In this document: piece after piece, positions 1 to 6,196 of the stretch | How positions within the stretch are numbered: position 1 is the first letter of the stretch | Layout: each line of letters begins with the position of its first letter | NCBI GenBank assembly: GCA_021205045.1 | Contig: JAJPYH010000286.1 | Span: 1 to 8,175, forward strand | Source of the DNA: Lachnospiraceae bacterium | GTDB lineage: Bacteria > Bacillota > Clostridia > Lachnospirales > Lachnospiraceae | Reading direction: 5' to 3' | Length of the DNA: 8,175 nucleotides | Program-made: the position numbers and the translations under genes | Notes under the pieces: generated by a model | Databases searched by the model: none | What the model saw: the letters and a program-made list of their open reading frames with translations, nothing else | Told to the model about the DNA's origin: nothing

Positions 1-46
1 ACATTTTATAGTTTTTTGCTATACCCCATAAGAAAATACCTTCTCT

Positions 47-72
47 AAAAGACAGCGGCAACGCTGTCTTTT
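47..72 (+). terminator. Rho-independent terminator of an upstream gene outside the window
   Basis: A perfect 11-base-pair inverted repeat (AAAAGACAGCG at 47-57, CGCTGTCTTTT at 62-72) encloses a GCAA loop, which fits the stable GNRA tetraloop class. The 3' arm ends in a T run, as expected for intrinsic termination. Because the 5' arm starts with an A run, the hairpin could also work on the other strand. It insulates the genes that follow from upstream transcription, so the next gene needs its own promoter between about 73 and 241. Confidence 0.85.
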
Positions 73-112
73 AACGTACAATGAAAAGGGATGATCTGAG
101 ACGGCTTTCGGA

Positions 113-142
113 GAAATTATTAATTTTGGAAATTATTAATTT
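113..142. repeat. Two identical 14-base AT-rich dyad repeats, possible tandem operator
   Basis: The 14-mer GAAATTATTAATTT occurs exactly twice, at 113-126 and 129-142, with a 16-base period. Within each copy AAATTA and TAATTT form a 6-base dyad around a central T, so each copy looks like a site for a dimeric DNA-binding protein. The two copies could also pair with each other in RNA with one central mismatch. They sit between the upstream terminator and the likely promoter of the GH13 gene, a typical place for an activator or repressor site. Which regulator, if any, binds cannot be read from the sequence. An alternative is simply AT-rich UP-element-like DNA. Confidence 0.45.
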
Positions 143-147
143 CCCCC

Positions 148-174
148 TTGCGCATTCTAAGCGAATATTATAAA
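148..174 (+). promoter_or_regulatory. Weak candidate promoter for the GH13 gene
   Basis: A good -10-like box TATAAA lies at 169-174 (an overlapping TATTAT is at 166-171). The only -35-like element at usable distance is TTGCGC at 148-153, giving a short 15-base spacer. The poor -35, with the tandem dyads just upstream at 113-142, would suit an activator-dependent promoter; that part is inference. A start near 180 would give a leader of about 60 bases before the ATG at 242. Confidence 0.35.
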
Positions 175-227
175 ATTTCACTGTCTATGGTCATAAATGG
201 CCTCAGTTCACATCATTATTACTTAAT

Positions 228-232
228 AAGGA
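228..232 (+). promoter_or_regulatory. Ribosome binding site of the GH13 gene
   Basis: AAGGA at 228-232 is followed by 9 bases and then the ATG at 242, which supports that start. A second in-frame ATG at 254 (residue 5) is too far from this site to be preferred. Confidence 0.65.
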
Positions 233-241
233 AACTGCTCT

Positions 242-1108
242 ATGGCTTTCAGAATGCGCAAATGGTTTGAGAAAAACAAACAGTATATCCAGGAGATGCG
301 TCCTGTTTTGAACAGGGACGCTCTTTTTAGTGATACCAGCGGAGAATATGTGCTTCCGCCCTATCCCGCTTCGGGGGAAGAGATCACGATCCGTTTCCGG
401 ACGGCCGCCTGTAACGTGGATCAGGTTTTTGCGGTAATCGGGGGAGAGCGTCTGGAAATGACCTGCACCGAACGGCATCAGGATTTTGATTTTTACGAGC
501 TGAAATATCAGCTTGGTGATGAAATGATTTCCTATTATTTTGAGATAAGGGAGGGTCATGTCTGCGGATACTACGACGCCAGAGGTCTGGTAAAGGAGGC
601 TGATCCGAAAGCCTGTTTTAAGGTGAAACCCAATTTCTCTGTTCCGGAGTGGGCGAAGGGCGCGGTGATGTACCAGATCTTTGTGGATCGCTTTTGCAAT
701 GGAAATCCGGAGAATGATGTGGAAACGGGGGAATATTTTTACATTGACCGGCACAGCCGGAGGATAGAGGACTGGGGAAAGACACCGGATGCCATGGATG
801 TGGGCAATTTCTATGGCGGTGATTTACAGGGGGTCCTGGATAAGCTGGATTACCTTGAGGATCTGGGGGTGGAGGTGATCTACTTAAGCCCGGTCTTTGT
901 CTCTCCCTCCAATCATAAATATGATATTCAGGATTATGACCATGCGGATCCCCATTATACGGTAATTGCAGAAGAGAAGGGCCGGCTTCTGGAAGACTGG
1001 CAGAGGGAAAATACCTACGCGACTAAATATATCAATCGGGTTACCAACCCCGTAAATCTGGATGCCTCCAACGCCTTTTTTTGCGGATTTTGTGAAAGAG
1101 GTGCATAA
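242..1108 (+). CDS. N-terminal fragment of the GH13 hydrolase (288 aa as written)
   Basis: As the sequence stands, translation from the ATG at 242 runs to TAA at 1106-1108. The fragment holds the N-terminal beta domain and the first barrel strands: WAKGAVMYQIFVDRF (137-151), GGDLQGVLDKLDYL (192-205) and LSPVFVSPSNHKYD (215-228, the conserved stretch near the substrate cleft). The last eight residues, CGFCERGA, follow the frameshift and have no family resemblance. All three catalytic acids are absent, so this product alone should have no hydrolase activity; a CBM34-like domain might still bind glucan, which is inference. The AAGGA site at 228-232 supports the start. Confidence 0.7.
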   Translation: MAFRMRKWFEKNKQYIQEMRPVLNRDALFSDTSGEYVLPPYPASGEEITIRFRTAACNVDQVFAVIGGERLEMTCTERHQDFDFYELKYQLGDEMISYYFEIREGHVCGYYDARGLVKEADPKACFKVKPNFSVPEWAKGAVMYQIFVDRFCNGNPENDVETGEYFYIDRHSRRIEDWGKTPDAMDVGNFYGGDLQGVLDKLDYLEDLGVEVIYLSPVFVSPSNHKYDIQDYDHADPHYTVIAEEKGRLLEDWQRENTYATKYINRVTNPVNLDASNAFFCGFCERGA

Positions 1109-2339
1109 AAGGGGCATGAAAGTGATTCTGGACGGTGTGTTCAACCACTGCGGTTCCTTCAATAAATGGATGGACAGGGAGTGTATTTATGGAAGCGAAC
1201 ATGGATACGCACCGGGGGCCTATGTGTCCGCGGAGAGCCCGTACCGAAACTTTTTCAGCTTTCACACAGACCAGCTTTGGCCTCACAACGGCTCCTACGA
1301 GGGCTGGTGGGGGTATGATACCCTGCCCCAGCTGAATTATGAGGGGAGCCGGGAGCTGGAAGATTATATCCTTCAGGTGGGTCGCAAATGGGTGTCTGAG
1401 CCCTACAATGCGGATGGCTGGCACCTGGATGTGGCGGCGGATCTGGGGCACACGGATGAGTACAACCACGCATTCTGGAAAAAATTCCGCCAGGCGGTGA
1501 AGGAAGCTAATCCCAATGCCCTGATTTTGGCGGAGCACTATGGAGACTGTGAGGAGTGGCTTAAGGGCGATGAGTGGGACAGCGTTATGAATTATGACAG
1601 CTTCATGGAGCCGCTGACCTGGTTTCTGACGGGCATGGAAAAACACAGCGATGATTTTCGCCCGGAGCTGATTGGCGATGCGGACGCCTTCTGGAAGCCC
1701 ATGGCGAAGCTTTACGGCGATATGGAGAGCGGTCTGGTAGCCATGAACGAGCTGTCCAATCATGATCATTCCCGCTTCCTGACCCGGACGAATCATACGG
1801 TTGGGCGAATCGACACGAAGGGTTCAGCTGCTGCGGGTGAAGGCGTGAATCCGGCGGTGATGCGGGAGGCAGTGGCGATCCAGATGACCTGGCCGGGAGC
1901 GCCCACGGTCTACTACGGTGATGAGGCCGGTGTGTGCGGCTTCACAGATCCGGATAACCGCAGAACCTATCCCTGGGGACATGAGGATCAGGAGATGATC
2001 CGCTTTCATAAGGAAATGATCCGTATTCATAAGGAAAATCAGGAGCTGAAAACCGGTTGTCTGAAGCGTCTGAATGATGATAAAGATTATCTGGCTTACG
2101 GCCGATTCGATTCAAAGGGCGCGACGGCGGTGCTGGTAAATCATTCCAAAGAGGCTCATGAGCGTACCGTGGCGGTCTGGGAACTGGGCATTCCTCATCA
2201 ATGTGTGATGGAACGGCTGATGCTGACCTCCAATGAAGGCTTCAGTACTCAGCAGGAGCATATTCTGGTGGAAAACGGAGAGGCACGTCTCTGGATGCCG
2301 CCTTACTCTGTGATGGTGTTAAAATGGGAAAACGGGTGA
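1062..2339 (+). CDS. C-terminal fragment of the GH13 hydrolase (up to 425 aa as written)
   Basis: This frame carries every GH13 catalytic motif: Asp24 of DGVFNH, Asp123 in GWHLDVA, Glu158 in ILAEHYG and Asp235 in LSNHD (fragment numbering; add 273 for the joined protein). True family sequence starts only at about residue 6 (FFADFVKEVHKRG); the first five residues, MPPTP, are an out-of-frame reading of the region that encodes DASNA in the joined protein. The ATG at 1062 has no convincing ribosome binding site, so independent translation is doubtful. Lacking the first barrel strands, it is unlikely to fold as an active enzyme by itself. Its stop at 2337-2339 lies inside the next gene. Confidence 0.65.
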   Translation: MPPTPFFADFVKEVHKRGMKVILDGVFNHCGSFNKWMDRECIYGSEHGYAPGAYVSAESPYRNFFSFHTDQLWPHNGSYEGWWGYDTLPQLNYEGSRELEDYILQVGRKWVSEPYNADGWHLDVAADLGHTDEYNHAFWKKFRQAVKEANPNALILAEHYGDCEEWLKGDEWDSVMNYDSFMEPLTWFLTGMEKHSDDFRPELIGDADAFWKPMAKLYGDMESGLVAMNELSNHDHSRFLTRTNHTVGRIDTKGSAAAGEGVNPAVMREAVAIQMTWPGAPTVYYGDEAGVCGFTDPDNRRTYPWGHEDQEMIRFHKEMIRIHKENQELKTGCLKRLNDDKDYLAYGRFDSKGATAVLVNHSKEAHERTVAVWELGIPHQCVMERLMLTSNEGFSTQQEHILVENGEARLWMPPYSVMVLKWENG

Positions 2340-4309
2340 AAGAGCTGCAAAAGTTCCTGTTGGATTACAGAGCAGAGGTCAGGGAGAGCGCAATAAGGCT
2401 TTCGGGGGAGGAAATGCCGACCCTCAGTCAGCAGGCTTTCGACCTGTATGAACAAAACGGCAATCGAACGATATATCAGGCACTCTATTTTCCAAGGAGA
2501 ATGTTCCTGGCAGTCTTTGGCATGGAGGCCATTCTGGAAATAGAAGAGACAGGCAAGGTGGATTCCGCCGTGCTTTTCAAACTCTGTGATGTAATGGAAA
2601 AGATCTGCAGAGAGGACACCTGGGCGTTGCCGGCGCATGTCAATCGGAGAAGAAATCCAGACTGGCGTGAGACGGTGGATTTGTTCGCGGCTGAGACAGC
2701 CCAAACCCTGTCAGAGCTTTTGGACAGGCTGAATGATTTCCTGCCGGATAAGCTGAAGGATATCATGGAAGAGGAAATTAACCGGCGGGTTCTGGAGCCA
2801 TATTATTTATCGGAAGTTCCCTATGCCGGATGGGAAGTGGGCGCCAATAACTGGGCTGCAGTGTGCGCGGGCAGTATCGGAAGTGCAGTTATTCATCTGC
2901 ACAGAGCAGGCCGGCGTCTGCCAAAGCCGCTCCCGGAATGCCTGAAAAGAGTGTGCGCCGTTATGCCTTATTATTTTCAGAGCTTTACGGATGACGGAGC
3001 CTGTATGGAGGGCCTGCAGTATTATACCTATGGGATGGTCTATTTTGCCAATTTTGCCTGGGAGCTGAAGAACCTTACGGGGGAAGATTTGTTTGACAGA
3101 CCGGACATTGCGGCGTTCCCTGCCAGATGCTTTTTCCCTGACGGGGTCAGCTTAAGCTTTTCTGACAGCAGCAGCAGGGATACCTTCCGGGTGGGTCTGC
3201 AGGCGCTGCAGGCGCTTGAGTACGGGAATGTGGAATTTCCAGCCATGGAGCGGGCGGCGCACCTGCATTCGGATTCCTGCTATCGGTTTGCGGAGTTGAA
3301 GATGGACTGGTTTGCCACGAAGGAATATCTGCGGCAGGAGGAAGAAAGGATGTCGAAAATGAGGGCGTCTTTCTGTGCCGATCCCCCGTTGACGGAGGGT
3401 GTGACAGCAAAGGGGGACGCCGGGAAAACCGGGACAGGATACCGTTTCCATATCCTGCCCTCCGCCCAGTGGTGTATCGGTTACGCAAAGAACGGGACAG
3501 GCTTTGCCTGCAAGGGCGGTCATAACGGAGAATCTCACAATCATAACGATGTGGGGCATCTGATTTATGAGGCGGAAGGGGTGCTGTTTCTGACAGACCT
3601 GGGAGCCGGAGAGTATGACAGGGATTATTTCTCTCAGAACCGTTATCGGGCAATCTGCAATCATTCTTTCGGTCATAGTGTTCCCGTCCTTAATGGATGG
3701 GGACAGAGAGAGGGAGAAGTTTATCACTGTACGGCTTTTTCGGCGGCAGTGGAAGAAAATCCGCAAAGGCGGGCAGCCGTCCGGACGTTAACCGCGGGCG
3801 AGGAAGAATGTCCGGAAAAGAAAAGAACCGGGCAGGGAATAACGGCGGGGACAGGAACGGTCAGCATGGAAATCGGCAGCGCCTACAGTCTCTCGGAAGA
3901 TGGGACGCCCCTGGAGGGAAAGGCTGTTTTACGGGAAGTTCGCTTTGACCTGGAGAATGGGAGAGCAGAGGTTACCGACAGATTTGATCTGAGCTTCGAA
4001 AAACTGACTGTGCCCCCGGACATTGACAGCGCTGCCTCGGAAAACAGCGTGAGCGTAACGGAAAACTTAGTTACGCAGATTCTGCCTGTGATAGAGGAAA
4101 ACCGGGTGTACCTGGAGCAGAACGGCGCAAAGGCAGTGATTGAGATAGAAAAGCTGCCTGGCGCGGTGGACCCTGAAATCAGAATCGTGGAATATGACCA
4201 CAGAAATCATCAGGGCGAAGCGGAGAAGGTTTATGGTATTCGCTGGGAAGTGCCTCTGAAGGATGGCAGGGGAACAGGAAGGTTTTTGGTTTTTTCAGAA
4301 AAACAGTAG
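2324..4309 (+). CDS. Heparinase II/III-like family protein (putative polysaccharide lyase), cytoplasmic
   Basis: A 661-residue protein with the two-part layout of heparinase II/III-type lyases: an alpha-helical toroid-like N-terminal part (about 1-345) and a C-terminal beta-sheet part (about 370-661). Family-like motifs in order are NNWAAVCAGSIG (175-186), DDGACMEGLQYYTYG (223-237, with Tyr candidates for the catalytic base/acid), GGHNGESHNHNDVGH (398-412), LTDLGAGEY (423-431) and NHSFGHSVPVLNG (446-458). The helical-domain Asn and Tyr and the beta-domain His and Asp residues match those used in this fold for beta-elimination of uronic acid-containing glycans and metal binding. There is no signal peptide, whereas characterised heparin and alginate lyases are often exported, so an oligosaccharide substrate in the cytoplasm is likely. 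The ATG at 2324 overlaps the GH13 gene by 16 bases with only a weak upstream purine stretch, which suggests translational coupling. No earlier in-frame start lies close by. Substrate unknown. Confidence 0.82.
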   Translation: MGKRVKELQKFLLDYRAEVRESAIRLSGEEMPTLSQQAFDLYEQNGNRTIYQALYFPRRMFLAVFGMEAILEIEETGKVDSAVLFKLCDVMEKICREDTWALPAHVNRRRNPDWRETVDLFAAETAQTLSELLDRLNDFLPDKLKDIMEEEINRRVLEPYYLSEVPYAGWEVGANNWAAVCAGSIGSAVIHLHRAGRRLPKPLPECLKRVCAVMPYYFQSFTDDGACMEGLQYYTYGMVYFANFAWELKNLTGEDLFDRPDIAAFPARCFFPDGVSLSFSDSSSRDTFRVGLQALQALEYGNVEFPAMERAAHLHSDSCYRFAELKMDWFATKEYLRQEEERMSKMRASFCADPPLTEGVTAKGDAGKTGTGYRFHILPSAQWCIGYAKNGTGFACKGGHNGESHNHNDVGHLIYEAEGVLFLTDLGAGEYDRDYFSQNRYRAICNHSFGHSVPVLNGWGQREGEVYHCTAFSAAVEENPQRRAAVRTLTAGEEECPEKKRTGQGITAGTGTVSMEIGSAYSLSEDGTPLEGKAVLREVRFDLENGRAEVTDRFDLSFEKLTVPPDIDSAASENSVSVTENLVTQILPVIEENRVYLEQNGAKAVIEIEKLPGAVDPEIRIVEYDHRNHQGEAEKVYGIRWEVPLKDGRGTGRFLVFSEKQ

Positions 4310-4409
4310 ACAATGAATGGCAATTTGCGTTATGTTGGTTTGACGCGAAGAAAGGAAATTCGCAGGAAGAATTACAGAATTTACAGTTTTAAAGGAGAGT
4401 ACCATACCC
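4310..4409 (+). other. Intergenic spacer between heparinase-like gene and ABC exporter
   Basis: This 100-base gap has no convincing intrinsic terminator; the only inverted repeat I see is a 5-base stem (GCGAA at 4345-4349, TTCGC at 4359-4363) without a T run. A -35-like TTGACG lies at 4340-4345, but no good -10 box is found 16-18 bases downstream (CAGGAA at that place). Read-through from the enzyme genes is therefore plausible, and a weak or regulated separate promoter cannot be excluded. Confidence 0.5.
4391..4397 (+). promoter_or_regulatory. Ribosome binding site of the first ABC half-transporter
   Basis: AAAGGAG at 4391-4397 is a strong Shine-Dalgarno match. The 12-base gap to the ATG at 4410 is slightly long, but no other start codon lies between, so 4410 is the chosen start. 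Confidence 0.7.
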
Positions 4410-6188
4410 ATGGAGCAGAAAAAGTTTTCGCTGGTTCCTTATTTACTGAAATATAAGTGGAGTTACCTCTTTGGAATACTCCTGCTGCTGCTGGTGGATC
4501 TGGCAAGTCTGTATGTGCCGCAATACATTGGGGAGATCATTGACGGCCTTTCCGCTCAGACTCTTGATATGCAGGGGGTAAAAACTCTGATTCTGAAACT
4601 GTTTGCCGCCGGTATGGTAATGGCGGTAGGGCGGTTTGGATGGAGATACGGCATCCAGGGCGCGTCCAGAAACGTGGAGTATGATCTGAGGAATGACATG
4701 TTCCGCCATCTGGAAACTCTGTCCGCCAAATATTTTAATTCTCATAAGACAGGGGATCTGATGGCGCATTTTACAAATGACCTGCAGGCGGTACGCCAGG
4801 CAGTGGGAATGAGCGTGGTGACGGCCTTTGACGCGGTGGGCATGACCATCATGGTCCTGGTCAGGATGGTGCTGTATGTCAACCTGAGTCTGACAGTGGC
4901 AGCGGCGGTGCCGTTGACGGCGGTAGCGGTAGGATGTTATTTTTTTGGAAAAGCCATGAAAAAATGCCAGATTGAGAGGCAGAACGCTTTTTCCTATCTG
5001 TCGGACAAGGTGCAGGAGAGCCTGTCCGGCATACGGGTGGTGAAGGCTTTTGTGCAGGAGGAAAAGGATTTCGATTCTTTTGAGGAAGCCAATGAACAGA
5101 ACATGGAAAAGAATCTGGCGGTGGTAAAGCTGCGCGCTGTCTTTGGCCCGGCTCTGGATGCCATCACCGGTATCAGTATTCTGCTGACTCTTCTGCTGGG
5201 TGGACGGATGGTGCTTTCCGGAGCTATTTCCATTGGCCAGTTTGTGACCTTCAATTCCTACATCAATATGCTGGTCTGGCCCATGATTGCCTGCGGCGAC
5301 TGTATCAATACCTTTACCCAGGCCTCCGCAGCGCTGAAAAGAATCAGCATGATCTTTGCCGAGCAGCCGGATATTGTGGATATGATTCCCGAGGAATTAC
5401 AGGGGAAGGATTTACATATTCAGGGAGAAATTGAACTGAAAGACCTGACCTTTACCTATCCTGACGGTACGGAGCCGGTGCTGAAGGATGTAAATCTGAA
5501 GGTGGAGGCAGGAGAAATGCTGGGTATTCTGGGACGAACCGGCAGCGGCAAATCCAGTATGGCGGATCTGCTTTTGAGGGTTTATGACTGTGAAAAGGGA
5601 GAAATTCTGCTGGACGGCCGACCGATTACGGATTATCCTCTGGCGGTGCTGCATCGGGATGTGGCTTATGTACCCCAGGATAATTTCCTTTTCTCCGATA
5701 CGCTGGAGGAAAATATCGCATTCGGCCTGGAGGAGAGGATCACAGATCATCCGGAGATCAGAAGGCGGATCCGTCAGGCTGCCTCTGACGCCTGCACTGA
5801 CGACAATATTATGGAGTTCCCTGATCAGTATGAGACGCTGGTGGGTGAGAGAGGTGTGACCCTTTCCGGAGGACAGAAGCAGAGAAGCTCCATTGCCAGA
5901 GCGCTTTTGATGGACGCGGCAATTCTGATTATGGATGATTCGCTGTCTGCAGTGGATACGGATACGGAGGAGCAGATTCTGGAGAACCTGCTGCGGCTGA
6001 GAAAGGGAAAGACAACGATTATTATCGCTCACAGGATTTCTACGCTCCAGAAGGCGGATCATGTGGCTGTGCTGACGGAGGGGGAACTGACTGAGTATGG
6101 CACCCATGAGGAACTGATTGCACGGGATGGTTTTTATGCACATATTTACGAGAAGCAGCAGCTGGAAGAGCAGTTGTCTCAGATGTAG
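4410..6188 (+). CDS. ABC exporter half-transporter, subunit with degenerate Walker B (heterodimeric multidrug-type)
   Basis: A 592-residue type I exporter half: six-helix membrane domain (about 1-310; helices near 18-38, 62-80, 135-157, 160-180, 250-268, 275-298) fused to a nucleotide-binding domain (about 340-585). ATPase motifs: A-loop Tyr350, Walker A GRTGSGKSS (375-383), Q-loop Gln423, signature LSGGQ (485-489), Walker B ILIMDD (505-510), D-loop SAVD (513-516), H-loop His541. The residue after the Walker B Asp is Asp510, not the catalytic Glu. That substitution is the known mark of the degenerate-site subunit in heterodimeric exporters such as LmrC, BmrC, TM287 and E. coli MdlA. Its partner follows 8 bases downstream. 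Such pumps expel lipophilic drugs, lipids or peptides from the inner membrane face; the cargo here is unknown. Length is normal for the family. Confidence 0.93.
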   Translation: MEQKKFSLVPYLLKYKWSYLFGILLLLLVDLASLYVPQYIGEIIDGLSAQTLDMQGVKTLILKLFAAGMVMAVGRFGWRYGIQGASRNVEYDLRNDMFRHLETLSAKYFNSHKTGDLMAHFTNDLQAVRQAVGMSVVTAFDAVGMTIMVLVRMVLYVNLSLTVAAAVPLTAVAVGCYFFGKAMKKCQIERQNAFSYLSDKVQESLSGIRVVKAFVQEEKDFDSFEEANEQNMEKNLAVVKLRAVFGPALDAITGISILLTLLLGGRMVLSGAISIGQFVTFNSYINMLVWPMIACGDCINTFTQASAALKRISMIFAEQPDIVDMIPEELQGKDLHIQGEIELKDLTFTYPDGTEPVLKDVNLKVEAGEMLGILGRTGSGKSSMADLLLRVYDCEKGEILLDGRPITDYPLAVLHRDVAYVPQDNFLFSDTLEENIAFGLEERITDHPEIRRRIRQAASDACTDDNIMEFPDQYETLVGERGVTLSGGQKQRSSIARALLMDAAILIMDDSLSAVDTDTEEQILENLLRLRKGKTTIIIAHRISTLQKADHVAVLTEGELTEYGTHEELIARDGFYAHIYEKQQLEEQLSQM

Positions 6189-6192
6189 GAGG
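6187..6192 (+). promoter_or_regulatory. Ribosome binding site of the second ABC half-transporter, overlapping the upstream stop
   Basis: A full AGGAGG at 6187-6192 overlaps the TAG stop (6186-6188) of the first subunit and sits only 4 bases before the ATG at 6197. This arrangement favours translational coupling and equal production of the two subunits of a heterodimer. Confidence 0.75.
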
Positions 6193-6196
6193 GCAT

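Larger units (their letters stand above)
242..2339 (+). pseudogene. GH13 alpha-glucan hydrolase (neopullulanase/cyclomaltodextrinase type), interrupted by a one-base frameshift
   Basis: Joining the two open frames at the T run 1076-1082 (T7 read as T6) gives one continuous 698-residue GH13 protein. The family hydrolyses alpha-1,4 and sometimes alpha-1,6 bonds in maltodextrins, pullulan or cyclodextrins. Joined order: N-terminal beta domain like CBM34 (about 35-130), (beta/alpha)8 barrel from about 137, C-terminal beta domain (about 600-698). Visible GH13 motifs are DGVFNH (297-302), nucleophile Asp396 in GWHLDVA, acid/base Glu431 in ILAEHYG, stabiliser Asp508 in LSNHD, and GFTDPDNRRTYPWG (566-579). 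His394 replaces the usual Arg. There is no signal peptide, so it is probably cytoplasmic. The joint is seamless and I noticed no other internal stop or gap in the motifs, so the break is either recent or a sequencing error. Exact substrate specificity cannot be read. Confidence 0.88.

Noticed and set aside
1..48. An open frame from the window edge to TAA at 46-48 that might be the end of an upstream gene.
   Set aside because: Only 15 codons, with AT-rich codons unlike the other genes, and the stop falls inside the terminator stem; more likely untranslated 3' sequence.
81..173. Small open frame of 30 codons (ATG at 81, TAA at 171-173) between the upstream terminator and the GH13 gene, which could be a leader peptide.
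   Set aside because: No ribosome binding site precedes the ATG, it runs through the AT-rich repeats and across the likely -10 box, and an open frame this short is common by chance.
1041..1796. Long open frame on the minus strand opposite the GH13 gene (251 codons), and similar minus-strand frames elsewhere.
   Set aside because: They lie opposite well-supported genes, have no family motifs or ribosome binding sites, and reflect GC-rich codon use of the sense strand.
3197..3214. Tandem duplication of CTGCAGGCG encoding part of LQALQAL.
   Set aside because: Two copies only, in frame and within a leucine-rich helix; normal for coding sequence.
4289..4304. Inverted repeat GTTTTT/AAAAAC with loop TCAG at the end of the heparinase-like gene, considered as a terminator.
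   Set aside because: The stem is almost entirely A-T, lies within the coding sequence, and has no T run after it.
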